Below the pieces are notes generated by a model, which saw only the letters and a program-made list of their open reading frames with translations, ran no database searches and was not told the DNA's origin. Of a stretch of DNA of 64,000 nt, positions 1 through 8,312 are shown piece after piece. How positions within the stretch are numbered: position 1 is the stretch's first letter; each line of letters opens with the position of its first letter. The position numbers and the translations under genes were made by a program. The stretch is from Alphaproteobacteria bacterium (GTDB taxonomy: Bacteria > Pseudomonadota > Alphaproteobacteria > Rhizobiales > Xanthobacteraceae), in the NCBI GenBank assembly GCA_005884765.1, contig VAZV01000159.1, positions 1 through 64,000 on the forward strand, written 5' to 3'.

Positions 1-100
1 CGTTTCCCGCCATTTGTCATGCAAACTGTCTCCGTTGCTTTTTGATGGGCGTTTTTGCTAATCCAACCGCCTGATCAGCCGCCGCCCCATGGAATGTTGC

Positions 101-1633
101 ATGAACTCAATCGCCAACGCCAATCTGTTTTCTCGCCTGTTCGATGGCCTTGACGATCCCGGCCGGCTTGCGATCGAAACTCTCGAGGGCAAGCGCATCT
201 CTTACGGCGATCTGATCGCGCGCGCCGGCCAGACGGCGAACGTGCTGGCAAGCCGTGGCGTCAAGCCCGGTGACCGCGTCGCCGCGCAGTCCGAAAAATC
301 AGTCTCGGGCCTCGTGCTTTATCTGGCGGCGGTCCGCGCCGGCGCGGTCTATCTGCCGCTCAACACCGCCTATACGCTGAACGAGCTGGATTATTTCATC
401 ACCGACGCCGAACCATCGCTGGTGGTGTGCGATGCTTCCAGGGCCGAAGGGATCGGTGCAATCGCAAGGAAGGTCGACGCCAAGGTCGAGACGCTGGGAG
501 CTGACGGCAAGGGTTCGCTGACGGAAGCCGCCGACAAAGCCAGCTCCGAGTTCAAAACGGTAGCCCGCACCAACGACGACCTCGCCGCAATCCTTTACAC
601 CTCGGGCACCACGGGCCGCTCCAAGGGCGCGATGCTCAGCCACGATAATCTCGCGTCGAATTCGCTTTCGCTGGTCGACTACTGGCGTTTTACGAATGAA
701 GACGTGCTGATTCACGCGCTGCCGATCTATCACACCCACGGCCTGTTTGTGGCGAGCAACGTCACCTTGTTCGCTCGCGCCTCCATGATTTTCCTGCCGA
801 AGTTCGATCCGGACGTGATCATCAAGCTGATGGCGCGCGCGAGCGTGCTGATGGGCGTGCCGACCTTCTACACCAGGCTGCTGCAGAGCCCGGCGCTGAC
901 CAAAGAGTCCACCAGGCACATGCGGCTGTTCGTCTCGGGCTCAGCGCCGCTGCTCGCCGACACCCACCGGGAGTGGGCCGCGCGTACCGGCCACGCCGTG
1001 CTCGAGCGCTACGGCATGACCGAGACCAATATGAACACCTCGAACCCCTATGACGGCGAACGCGTCGCCGGCGCCGTCGGCCATCCGCTGCCCGGCGTCA
1101 CCGTCCGCGTCACCGATCCCGAGACCGGCAAGGAGTTGCCGCGCGGCACCGTAGGGATGATTGAGGTCGAGGGCCCCAACGTCTTCAAGGGCTATTGGCG
1201 GATGCCGGAAAAGACCAAGACCGAATTCCGCGACGACGGCTTCTTCATCACCGGCGACCTCGGCAAGATCGACGACAAGGGTTATGTGCATATCCTGGGC
1301 CGCGGCAAGGATCTCGTGATCTCCGGCGGCTTCAATGTGTACCCCAAGGAGATCGAGAGCGAGATCGACGCCATGCCGGGCGTGATCGAATCCGCCGTGA
1401 TCGGCGTGCCGCATGCCGATTTCGGCGAGGGCGTCACTGCGGTCGTGGTTTGCAACAAGGACGCCGGCGTCAGTGAAGCGTCGGTGCTGAAGGCGCTCGA
1501 CGGCCGTTTGGCAAAATTCAAGATGCCGAAACGGGTGTTCGTGGTCGACGAATTGCCGCGCAACGCCATGGGCAAGGTGCAGAAGAATATTTTGCGCGAT
1601 ATGTATTCGGATATCTACGCGAAGACGAAGTGA
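101..1633 (+). CDS. matB: Malonyl-CoA synthetase (acyl-AMP ligase)
   Basis: Predicted to make malonyl-CoA from malonate, CoA and ATP through a malonyl-AMP intermediate in the cytoplasm. The 510-residue protein has the ANL-superfamily layout: P-loop LYTSGTTGRSKG near residue 165, HALPIYHTHGLF, YGMTET near 303, the hinge GRGKDLVISGGFNVYPKEIE near 400, and the catalytic lysine in PRNAMGKVQK (about residue 492). From memory the whole sequence closely resembles Rhodopseudomonas palustris MatB. I chose the ATG at 101 (MNSIANANLF) over the in-frame ATG at 89 because MatB homologues begin there; neither has a good Shine-Dalgarno sequence. The next gene begins almost at the stop codon. Confidence 0.93.
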   Translation: MNSIANANLFSRLFDGLDDPGRLAIETLEGKRISYGDLIARAGQTANVLASRGVKPGDRVAAQSEKSVSGLVLYLAAVRAGAVYLPLNTAYTLNELDYFITDAEPSLVVCDASRAEGIGAIARKVDAKVETLGADGKGSLTEAADKASSEFKTVARTNDDLAAILYTSGTTGRSKGAMLSHDNLASNSLSLVDYWRFTNEDVLIHALPIYHTHGLFVASNVTLFARASMIFLPKFDPDVIIKLMARASVLMGVPTFYTRLLQSPALTKESTRHMRLFVSGSAPLLADTHREWAARTGHAVLERYGMTETNMNTSNPYDGERVAGAVGHPLPGVTVRVTDPETGKELPRGTVGMIEVEGPNVFKGYWRMPEKTKTEFRDDGFFITGDLGKIDDKGYVHILGRGKDLVISGGFNVYPKEIESEIDAMPGVIESAVIGVPHADFGEGVTAVVVCNKDAGVSEASVLKALDGRLAKFKMPKRVFVVDELPRNAMGKVQKNILRDMYSDIYAKTK

Positions 1634-1659
1634 GCACGTCAATGCTGGGGGACCGGGCT

Positions 1660-2157
1660 ATGGACCAAGACGAGGCTGCCGAGATTCACGAGCATTTGCT
1701 CGAAGCCGCTTACGCACTCGATGAGGCGAGAGCGACCATCTTCGGCCTCGGCAGAGATAATAAAGAAAATCTAGAGGAGTTCGCCGCCTGTCTTGAGACA
1801 GTCGAGACCGACCTGCATTCCAAGCTCCTGCGGGCGATCTACGCTCGATTTCCGGGCTTGATTCCGTTTGACGAGTTTCCGGAGATCAGCAGCTCTCTTC
1901 AGTGGGATCAGGTGCGCCTCCCACCGTCCGTTTCGGAGGCCCAGATCGATCAGATCATTTTCTCGGTCATGATCCCGCAATGGCGTAAGATGGCCCTTAT
2001 GGTTGGCAATGCGGTCGTACGATGCAAAGAGGTCGGGTTGCCGACAAGTGGTGAGGTGCTGGCTGGTCGTATCCAGGCCTTGGTTGAAGCCGACCGCCTC
2101 GAGGGCGAGGGCGATCTTCGCAGATGGCGCCACAGCGAGGTGCGACTAAAAGGCTGA
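1660..2157 (+). CDS. Hypothetical protein, possible DUF3658 family
   Basis: A soluble, acidic protein of about 165 residues with no signal peptide or membrane segment. It ends in RRWRHSEVRLKG, which recalls the C-terminus of DUF3658 proteins; this assignment is from memory and tentative. Several starts are possible: a GTG at 1630 overlapping the matB stop, and ATGs at 1642 and 1660. A GGGGGA sequence at about 1646-1651 sits well for the ATG at 1660, so I chose that. It follows matB on the same strand and may be cotranscribed, but no functional link can be read from the sequence. Confidence 0.65.
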   Translation: MDQDEAAEIHEHLLEAAYALDEARATIFGLGRDNKENLEEFAACLETVETDLHSKLLRAIYARFPGLIPFDEFPEISSSLQWDQVRLPPSVSEAQIDQIIFSVMIPQWRKMALMVGNAVVRCKEVGLPTSGEVLAGRIQALVEADRLEGEGDLRRWRHSEVRLKG

Positions 2158-2266
2158 AGCATCGTTGCGAGAAACATGCGCCTTCTTATTCGATCACCTC
2201 GGCGGCAAGCGCGATCGCTCGCAGCGTAGGGAACGCGCCGTTCGATTTCAGCCCCGCAAGCGACGG

Positions 2267-3127
2267 CTACTGCCCGTACAGCAGGCTTATCACAAACCTG
2301 GCGCCGACGATAAACAGATAGCAGCCGAACGCCACCTCCAGCGTGCGCTTCGACATGGCGTGAGCGGCCTTGACACCAAGCGACGCGGTCAAAAGGCTGG
2401 TCGGCATCACCAGCACCGCGCCGATCAGCGAGACATAGCCGAGCGCGAAGGGCAATTGCAGCGCCACGACATCGGGAAAGCGCGCCGCCGCCGGCCAGCC
2501 GGCATAGACGTAACCGAGCGCTCCGGGAATCGAGATCAGCACGGCGAGCGCCGAGGAGGTCGCGACTGCCTGGTGGATTGGCCGGCTGTAGAACGTCATC
2601 AACAGGTTCGAAAACAGTCCGCCGCCCACCCCCATCAAGGTGGCGAGAATTCCGACGAGGAAGCCGTAAAGCCGCATCACCGGTCCCTTCGGCATCTCAT
2701 CGCCGAATTTCCAGTTCTCCCGCGCCAGCAATAGTCGAGTCGCCGCCGACCACGCCACGATGACGAACACGTATTTGAACAGCCGCTCCGGCGCAAAGCG
2801 CGCCGTGATGCTGCCGGCGACCACGCCGATCACGATCGGCAGCCACCAGATCTTGAGGATGTTCATATCGACCGCGCCTCTGAGGTAATGGGCGCGGAAC
2901 GAGCTGATCGAGGTCGGGATGATGACGGCGAGCGAGGTGCCGACACAGAGCGGCATCCGTACCTCCAAAGGCACGCCGGCGAGCCGGAAGCACTCGTAAA
3001 ATACCGGAACCAGGACCGCACCGCCGCCGATGCCGAATAGGCCGGCGAGGAAGCCCGCCAGCGCGCCGACCGCGATGAGCATTAGCGCGAGCTGGGCGAG
3101 CGCGGAGGAATCGAGTCCGGCCGTCAT
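2267..3127 (-). CDS. TauE/SafE-family sulfite/organosulfonate exporter-like permease
   Basis: Integral inner-membrane protein of 286 residues with about eight hydrophobic segments. It has the two-fold family pattern: a glycine-rich stretch in the first half (FLAGLFGIGGGAVLVPVF) and a matching one in the second half (ATLMGVGGGLFSNLLMTF), each beside a helix ending. TauE/SafE proteins export small anions such as sulfite, sulfoacetate or related C2 compounds; the actual substrate cannot be read here. A short ORF lies 17 bp upstream on the same strand and a LysR regulator is divergent beyond it, so the LysR protein may control this unit. Confidence 0.88.
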   Translation of the reverse strand: MTAGLDSSALAQLALMLIAVGALAGFLAGLFGIGGGAVLVPVFYECFRLAGVPLEVRMPLCVGTSLAVIIPTSISSFRAHYLRGAVDMNILKIWWLPIVIGVVAGSITARFAPERLFKYVFVIVAWSAATRLLLARENWKFGDEMPKGPVMRLYGFLVGILATLMGVGGGLFSNLLMTFYSRPIHQAVATSSALAVLISIPGALGYVYAGWPAAARFPDVVALQLPFALGYVSLIGAVLVMPTSLLTASLGVKAAHAMSKRTLEVAFGCYLFIVGARFVISLLYGQ

Positions 3128-3144
3128 TTTTTACGTGTCCGTTT

Positions 3145-3396
3145 TCAGGAACGAGCTTCGTCAAGGTCGCCGGCAAAGTGCAGGGCGGCGATCGCTGCCA
3201 GCGCCGGTGCGGCCCCGATCAAGGCAAATCCGATCGGCGCCGGCCATCCATCATGGTTCTGCACCATCAGTGCAAGTCCGTGCATGAGCAACCCCGTAAC
3301 CGAGAAGGCGAGCGGGCACGCCAGATTGTCGCCGCCTGCGGAATCGCCGGGCTGGCAGGGCGCGGCGGAGACCTCGGGGCTGGAGACCTGGGGCAT
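3145..3396 (-). CDS. Small putative membrane protein upstream of the TauE-like exporter
   Basis: An 83-residue ORF with an ATG start at 3396. It has a polar N-terminus of about 27 residues and two hydrophobic stretches (LAFSVTGLLMHGLALMV and IGFALIGAAPALAAIAALHF), compatible with a two-helix membrane protein. It ends 17 bp before the TauE-like gene and would be transcribed with it. I recognise no family. The operon position and hydrophobic pattern argue for a real gene, but its shortness and the high GC leave room for doubt. Confidence 0.5.
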   Translation of the reverse strand: MPQVSSPEVSAAPCQPGDSAGGDNLACPLAFSVTGLLMHGLALMVQNHDGWPAPIGFALIGAAPALAAIAALHFAGDLDEARS

Positions 3397-3501
3397 GTCG
3401 AACTCCGTAAGCCGTGAACTTCCGGCAGCATAGACCGTTGTGGATTACGGTAGTATGGGCGCTATTCGGTAGAGACCTTTGCGAGATACGGAAGGATAAG
3501 C

Positions 3502-4434
3502 ATGGACCAGTTCGTGGCAATGGCGACGTTCGTCCGAGTGGTGGAGACCGGCAGCCTGTCCGCTGCCGCGAGGTCGCTGCCGAGTTCGCTGACATCGGTG
3601 AGCCGACAGATTTCCGCGCTGGAAGAGCTATTCGGGACGCGACTGCTCACGCGAACGACGCGCCGCCTCGCACTCACGGATGACGGGCGTCTTCTTTACG
3701 ATCGCGCAAAATCGATCCTTGCCGAGCTCAAGGAGGTCGAGCTGGCGCTATCGTCGGGCCGGCAGCAGCCATCCGGGCGCCTCCGCATCAGTGCGCCAAG
3801 CTTGTTGGGTCGGTTGCTGATTGCGCCGCTGCTCGCCGAATTCCTGCGTCGCCATCCGTCCGTGTCCGTCGAACTGTTGCTGCTCGACCGCGTCGTCGAC
3901 ATGATCGAGGAGGACATTCACGTCGCGCTTCGCGTCGGACATTTGCCGGATTCGCAACTAATCGCCCGCAAGCTCGCGGATGTACAGATGATCGTCTGTG
4001 CGGCGCCGGCCTATCTGAAGCGCTTCGGCGTTCCGCGTTCGCCCGCCGATCTGCGCCATCACGCCTGTCTGGTGTTCTCGGACACGCCGGGTGTCGGCGA
4101 GTGGCGCTTCAAGGAAAGCGCAAAAGCGGAAATCAAAATCCGGATCGCTGGTCGGCTCTGGATCAATAGCCTCGACGCGCTTGTCGCTGCGGCAAAAGAC
4201 GGCGCCGGGGTGGTGAGGGTGCCGTCATGGCAGATCAAGTCGGAGCTGGCGGCAGGCCACTTGCGGCGAATTCTGCGCGATCACGAGCCGGCGCCCGCGC
4301 CCGTGTATTTACTGCTTCAATCTTCCGGGCTGGCATCGCCGAAGATACGGGTTTGTGCGGACTTTCTCGTTCAGCAATTGCACCGTTCCGACGCCCTCGG
4401 CCAACACATCGAAAAAGTCCGGTCCGCGCAATAA
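3502..4434 (+). CDS. LysR-family transcriptional regulator
   Basis: A 310-residue LysR regulator. Residues 1-60 form the winged helix-turn-helix (FVRVVETGSLSAAARSL, then SVSRQISALEELFGTRLLTR), followed by a linker helix and the periplasmic-binding-protein-like effector domain (about 90-295). GGAAGGA at about 3490-3496 is well spaced from the ATG at 3502. It diverges from the TauE-like exporter unit, with a gap of about 105 bp to the small ORF start at 3396. LysR proteins usually control the divergent neighbour, so regulation of the exporter is a reasonable inference. The effector is unknown. Confidence 0.92.
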   Translation: MDQFVAMATFVRVVETGSLSAAARSLPSSLTSVSRQISALEELFGTRLLTRTTRRLALTDDGRLLYDRAKSILAELKEVELALSSGRQQPSGRLRISAPSLLGRLLIAPLLAEFLRRHPSVSVELLLLDRVVDMIEEDIHVALRVGHLPDSQLIARKLADVQMIVCAAPAYLKRFGVPRSPADLRHHACLVFSDTPGVGEWRFKESAKAEIKIRIAGRLWINSLDALVAAAKDGAGVVRVPSWQIKSELAAGHLRRILRDHEPAPAPVYLLLQSSGLASPKIRVCADFLVQQLHRSDALGQHIEKVRSAQ

Positions 4435-4451
4435 TCGAATTTAAATTCGAT
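4434..4451. promoter_or_regulatory. 18-bp perfect palindrome after the LysR gene
   Basis: ATCGAATTTAAATTCGAT reads the same on both strands and overlaps the last base of the LysR stop codon. It is AT-rich in a GC-rich genome, has no loop and no T-run, so it looks more like a protein-binding site than a terminator. It lies about 185 bp upstream of sdhC. A role in sdh control or LysR autoregulation is speculation. Confidence 0.4.
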
Positions 4452-4636
4452 CTTTCGGCAGCGCCACGTTCGCCTGGTACACATTGGCGTGTGTGAACGC
4501 CTCTAGCAATGAATGCGCGTACTGATTTCGGGCATTTCGCCGTTGCGCTAGCTGTTTCGACTACGTAAATAGGACCCAAATCCATCGCGATCGCTGAACC
4601 GCCCCTGCGGGGCCGCAAAAACCGTCAAAACCGCCA

Positions 4637-5035
4637 ATGACTGCCAGGATCGAACGACCGCTCTCGCCACATCTGCAGGCCTACCGCTGGACCTTGACGA
4701 TGGCGCTTTCGATCGTCCATCGCGTAACCGGCATGGCGCTTTATTTCGGCACGCTTTTGCTGGCATGGTGGCTGATCGCGGCGGCCTCGGGACCCGGCGC
4801 CTATGCCAACGTGCAGGCCTTTACCGCAAGCTCCATCGGCCGGCTGATCGTGTTCGGCTACACGTGGGCGCTGATGCACCATCTGCTCAGCGGCATCCGG
4901 CATTTCGTCTGGGACCTCGGCTATGGCTTCAAGCCCAACGAACGCGAGGCGCTGACCTGGGGCGCCCTGATCGGCGGGGTTTCGCTGACGGTGCTGGTCT
5001 GGATCGCCGCTTACGCGATCGGAGGCGGAAGATGA
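4637..5035 (+). CDS. sdhC: Succinate dehydrogenase cytochrome b556 subunit
   Basis: Membrane anchor subunit of respiratory complex II, carrying haem b and forming part of the quinone site. It is 132 residues with three hydrophobic helices. Family marks are RPLSPHLQAYRW at the N-terminus, SIVHRVTGMAL in helix 1, and HHLLSGIRHFVWD, which carries the likely haem-ligand histidine. It is the first gene of sdhCDAB, and its stop overlaps the sdhD start (ATGA at 5032-5035), indicating translational coupling. Confidence 0.96.
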   Translation: MTARIERPLSPHLQAYRWTLTMALSIVHRVTGMALYFGTLLLAWWLIAAASGPGAYANVQAFTASSIGRLIVFGYTWALMHHLLSGIRHFVWDLGYGFKPNEREALTWGALIGGVSLTVLVWIAAYAIGGGR

Positions 5036-5436
5036 GCGCGCAGAATTCTCCCGCCAAATCGATGCGCACGCCGCTGGCGCGGGTACGCAGCCTCGGGGCC
5101 TCGCATTCCGGTACATCCGATTTCTGGCGCCAGCGCCTCACCGCAGTCGCGATGACGCTTCTGATCCTGCCGGTAATCGTGATCGTGCTGATGCTGATCG
5201 GCAGCAACCAGGCTGGCGCGAAGCTAATTCTGGGATCATTGCCGATTGCGATCATCCTGTTGCTGTTCATCGTCGCCAGCGCCTGGCACATGAAGATCGG
5301 CATGCAGGTCGTGATTGAGGATTACGTTCACAACGAGAAGCTCAAGCTCGCCGGCATCATGGCCAACAATTTCTTCTCGTTCGCGGTGGCGCTGGCCTCG
5401 ATCTACGCCCTCCTCAAGCTGTCTTCGGGAGTATAA
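5032..5436 (+). CDS. sdhD: Succinate dehydrogenase hydrophobic membrane anchor subunit
   Basis: Second membrane anchor of complex II, 134 residues, starting at the ATG that overlaps the sdhC stop. The N-terminus (TPLARVRSLGASHSGTSDFW) is typical of alphaproteobacterial SdhD. Three hydrophobic helices follow, with HMKIGMQVVIEDYVH after the second, the usual haem/quinone-proximal motif. It lies between sdhC (4-bp overlap) and sdhA (3-bp gap), so the four genes form one transcription unit. Confidence 0.95.
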   Translation: MSAQNSPAKSMRTPLARVRSLGASHSGTSDFWRQRLTAVAMTLLILPVIVIVLMLIGSNQAGAKLILGSLPIAIILLLFIVASAWHMKIGMQVVIEDYVHNEKLKLAGIMANNFFSFAVALASIYALLKLSSGV

Positions 5437-5439
5437 CCC

Positions 5440-7284
5440 ATGGCCGCGGACGGTAACGGCAAGACCGCAAATGGCAGCGCCGGCCCGGCCACCAACGGAA
5501 AGGCCTATCCGATCGACGACCACACCTATGACGTCGTGGTGGTCGGCGCCGGGGGTGCGGGCTTGCGCGCCGTGGTCGGCTGCAGCGAGGCTGGCTTGCG
5601 CACGGCCTGTATCACCAAAGTGTTTCCGACGCGCTCGCATACGGTCGCAGCCCAAGGCGGCATTTCCGCATCGCTCGGCAACATGCATCCGGACGATTGG
5701 CGCTGGCACATGTACGACACCGTCAAGGGGTCGGACTGGCTGGGCGATCAGGATTCAATCGAATACATGGTGCGCCAGGCGCCGGAGGCGGTTTACGAAC
5801 TCGAGCATTGGGGCGTGCCGTTCTCGCGCACCGAGGACGGCAGGATCTATCAGCGGCCGTTCGGCGGCATGACGGTGGACTACGGCAAAGGCCAGGCGCA
5901 GCGCACCTGCGCCGCTGCCGACCGCACCGGGCACGCCATGCTGCACACCATGTACGGCCAGGCGCTCCGGCACTCCGCGGAATTCTATATCGAGTTCTTT
6001 GCGATCGACCTGATCATGGACGACCAGGGCACCTGCCGCGGTGTCGTCGCGCTCAATCTTGACGACGGTACAATACACCGGTTCCGCGCCCAGACCACGA
6101 TCCTTGCCACCGGCGGCTACGGGCGCATCTACCATTCCTGCACCGGCGCCCACACGCAAACCGGCGACGGCAGCGCGATGGCGCTGCGGGCCGGCCTGCC
6201 ATTGCAGGACATGGAATTCGTCCAGTTCCACCCGACCGGAATCTACGGCGCGGGCTGTCTCGTGACCGAGGGCGCGCGTGGCGAGGGCGGCTATCTCGTA
6301 AATTCGGAAGGCGAGCGCTTCATGGAGCGTTATGCGCCCTCGGCCAAGGATCTCGCCTCCCGCGACGTGGTCTCGCGCGCGATGACCATCGAAATCCGCG
6401 AGGGACGCGGCGTCGGCAAGCACAAAGACCACATCTTCCTGCACCTTGATCATCTCGATCCAAAGATATTGCAGGAGCGGCTCCCGGGCATTTCGGAATC
6501 AACACGGATTTTTGCCAATGTCGATGTAACGCGCGAGCCGATCCCGATCGTGCCGACCGCGCATTACAACATGGGCGGGATTCCGACCAACTTCCACGGC
6601 GAAGCGCTGACCAAGCAGAACGGCGACGACAATTTCGTGGTGCCGGGCCTGATGGCGGTGGGCGAAGCGGCCTGCGTTTCGGTGCACGGCGCCAACCGGC
6701 TTGGCTCCAACTCGCTGATCGATCTCGTGGTGTTCGGCCGTGCCGCTGCGCTGCGCTGCGCTGAGAAACTGACGCCGAACGGCAAGCAGCCGGACCTGCC
6801 GGCCGGCTCGGCCGACAAGGCGCTCGGCCGCCTCGATCGCTACCGTCACGCCGCCGGCGGGACGCCGACCGCAAAGCTGCGCGAGAACATGCAGCTTGTG
6901 ATGCAGAACAATTGCGCGGTGTTCCGCACCGGCGAGGTGCTGGAAGAAGGGCACAATCTGATTCACAAGGTGCATGGCGGCATTAGTGACATCTCGGTCA
7001 GCGACCGCTCTCTGATCTGGAATTCCGATCTGGTGGAGACGCTTGAGTTCGACAACCTGATCGTACAGGCGGTGGTAACCATGGACTCGGCGGCGAACCG
7101 CACGGAAAGCCGCGGCGCGCATGCGCGCGAGGATTTCCCCGACCGCGACGACAAGAACTGGATGAAGCACACGCTGGCGTGGATCGATGATGGCGGCAAG
7201 GTCTCGATCGATTATCGCCCGGTGCACGACTACACGATGACCAATGACGTGCAGTACATTCCGCCGAAGGCGCGGGTGTATTGA
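5440..7284 (+). CDS. sdhA: Succinate dehydrogenase flavoprotein subunit
   Basis: Catalytic FAD subunit of complex II, oxidising succinate to fumarate on the cytoplasmic face. It is 614 residues, normal for the family. Visible marks are the dinucleotide fold [13 protein letters not shown] near residue 31, the covalent-FAD histidine in [14 protein letters not shown], the substrate region [20 protein letters not shown], and [20 protein letters not shown] near the C-terminal part of the flavin domain. The C-terminus (PPKARVY) is conserved. A hydrophilic N-terminal extension of about 25 residues precedes the FAD domain. Confidence 0.98.
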   Translation: MAADGNGKTANGSAGPATNGKAYPIDDHTYDVVVVGAGGAGLRAVVGCSEAGLRTACITKVFPTRSHTVAAQGGISASLGNMHPDDWRWHMYDTVKGSDWLGDQDSIEYMVRQAPEAVYELEHWGVPFSRTEDGRIYQRPFGGMTVDYGKGQAQRTCAAADRTGHAMLHTMYGQALRHSAEFYIEFFAIDLIMDDQGTCRGVVALNLDDGTIHRFRAQTTILATGGYGRIYHSCTGAHTQTGDGSAMALRAGLPLQDMEFVQFHPTGIYGAGCLVTEGARGEGGYLVNSEGERFMERYAPSAKDLASRDVVSRAMTIEIREGRGVGKHKDHIFLHLDHLDPKILQERLPGISESTRIFANVDVTREPIPIVPTAHYNMGGIPTNFHGEALTKQNGDDNFVVPGLMAVGEAACVSVHGANRLGSNSLIDLVVFGRAAALRCAEKLTPNGKQPDLPAGSADKALGRLDRYRHAAGGTPTAKLRENMQLVMQNNCAVFRTGEVLEEGHNLIHKVHGGISDISVSDRSLIWNSDLVETLEFDNLIVQAVVTMDSAANRTESRGAHAREDFPDRDDKNWMKHTLAWIDDGGKVSIDYRPVHDYTMTNDVQYIPPKARVY

Positions 7285-7305
7285 TGACGGTGAAGGCTTG
7301 CCAAT

Positions 7306-8088
7306 ATGGTTGAATTCGCACTTCCGAAAAATTCTAGGATCACCGGCGGCAAAACCTGGCCGAAGCCTGCGAGCGCCACCGAGACGCGCGAGTTCAAGGT
7401 CTATCGCTGGAATCCGGACGACGGCAAAAACCCCAGCGTCGATACTTATTACGTCGACATCCATGACTGCGGCCCGATGGTTTTGGACGCGCTGATCTGG
7501 ATCAAGAACCATATCGACCCGACACTGACGTTCCGCCGCTCCTGCCGCGAAGGCGTCTGCGGCTCCTGCGCCATGAATATCGACGGCCAGAACACGCTGG
7601 CCTGCACCAAATCGATGCACGACGTGAAGGACGGCGCGGTCAAGGTCAATCCGCTACCACATCAGCCGGTGGTCAAGGACCTGGTGCCCGACCTGGCCAA
7701 TTTCTACGCGCAATATGCCTCGATCGAGCCATGGCTGAAGACGACCTCGCCGACCCCGCAAAAGGAATGGAGGCAGAGCCACGAGGACCGCGAAAAGCTC
7801 GATGGCCTCTACGAATGCATTTTGTGCGCCTGCTGCTCGACCTCGTGTCCCAGCTATTGGTGGAACAGCGAGCGCTTCCTGGGTCCGGCTGCGCTATTAC
7901 AGGCGACACGCTGGGTCAAGGACAGCCGCGATGAAGCGACCGGCGAGCGGCTCGACAATCTCGAGGACCCGTTCCGGCTCTATCGCTGCCACACCATCTT
8001 GAACTGCGCCAAAGCCTGCCCGAAGAGCCTCAATCCCTCGGAGGCGATTGCCGAACTCAAGCTGATGATGGTCGAACGGCAGATTTAG
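7306..8088 (+). CDS. sdhB: Succinate dehydrogenase iron-sulfur subunit
   Basis: Electron-transfer subunit of complex II, 260 residues. All three cluster motifs are intact: the [2Fe-2S] ligands in [21 protein letters not shown], read in two parts as CREGVCGSC and the later cysteine; the [4Fe-4S] ligands in [11 protein letters not shown]; and the [3Fe-4S] ligands in [12 protein letters not shown]. It starts 21 bp after sdhA and ends the operon. No strong terminator follows directly. Confidence 0.97.
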   Translation: MVEFALPKNSRITGGKTWPKPASATETREFKVYRWNPDDGKNPSVDTYYVDIHDCGPMVLDALIWIKNHIDPTLTFRRSCREGVCGSCAMNIDGQNTLACTKSMHDVKDGAVKVNPLPHQPVVKDLVPDLANFYAQYASIEPWLKTTSPTPQKEWRQSHEDREKLDGLYECILCACCSTSCPSYWWNSERFLGPAALLQATRWVKDSRDEATGERLDNLEDPFRLYRCHTILNCAKACPKSLNPSEAIAELKLMMVERQI

Positions 8089-8312
8089 GCGACCGATCAT
8101 CTGTCACCAGTCGTCGTCCCGCCTGGCCCTAGACCTGTCATCCGCGTTTGGAGCCCTCAATGATGAAAGGCGTGCATGGCCGGCACCATGCCCGGCACGA
8201 GGGGGAAGTCGGCTTTGCATTGATCCTTGCCTCCTGAAGGATAAAAAAGTTCCGGTTCACGCGCGCTTTGTTCCCGGTAAAGGTTTGAAGTAAGCTTCTA
8301 CCCGGAGCGACC

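Noticed and set aside
2184..2230. Stretch encoding PSYSITSAASAIARSVG, resembling small repeat-derived ORFs I recall from rhizobial genomes
   Set aside because: Only a partial resemblance from memory, no inverted repeat or second copy in the window.
6499..7620. Long open frame on the minus strand opposite sdhA/sdhB (373 codons)
   Set aside because: Composition-driven frame antisense to intact succinate dehydrogenase genes, with no family motifs or start signals.
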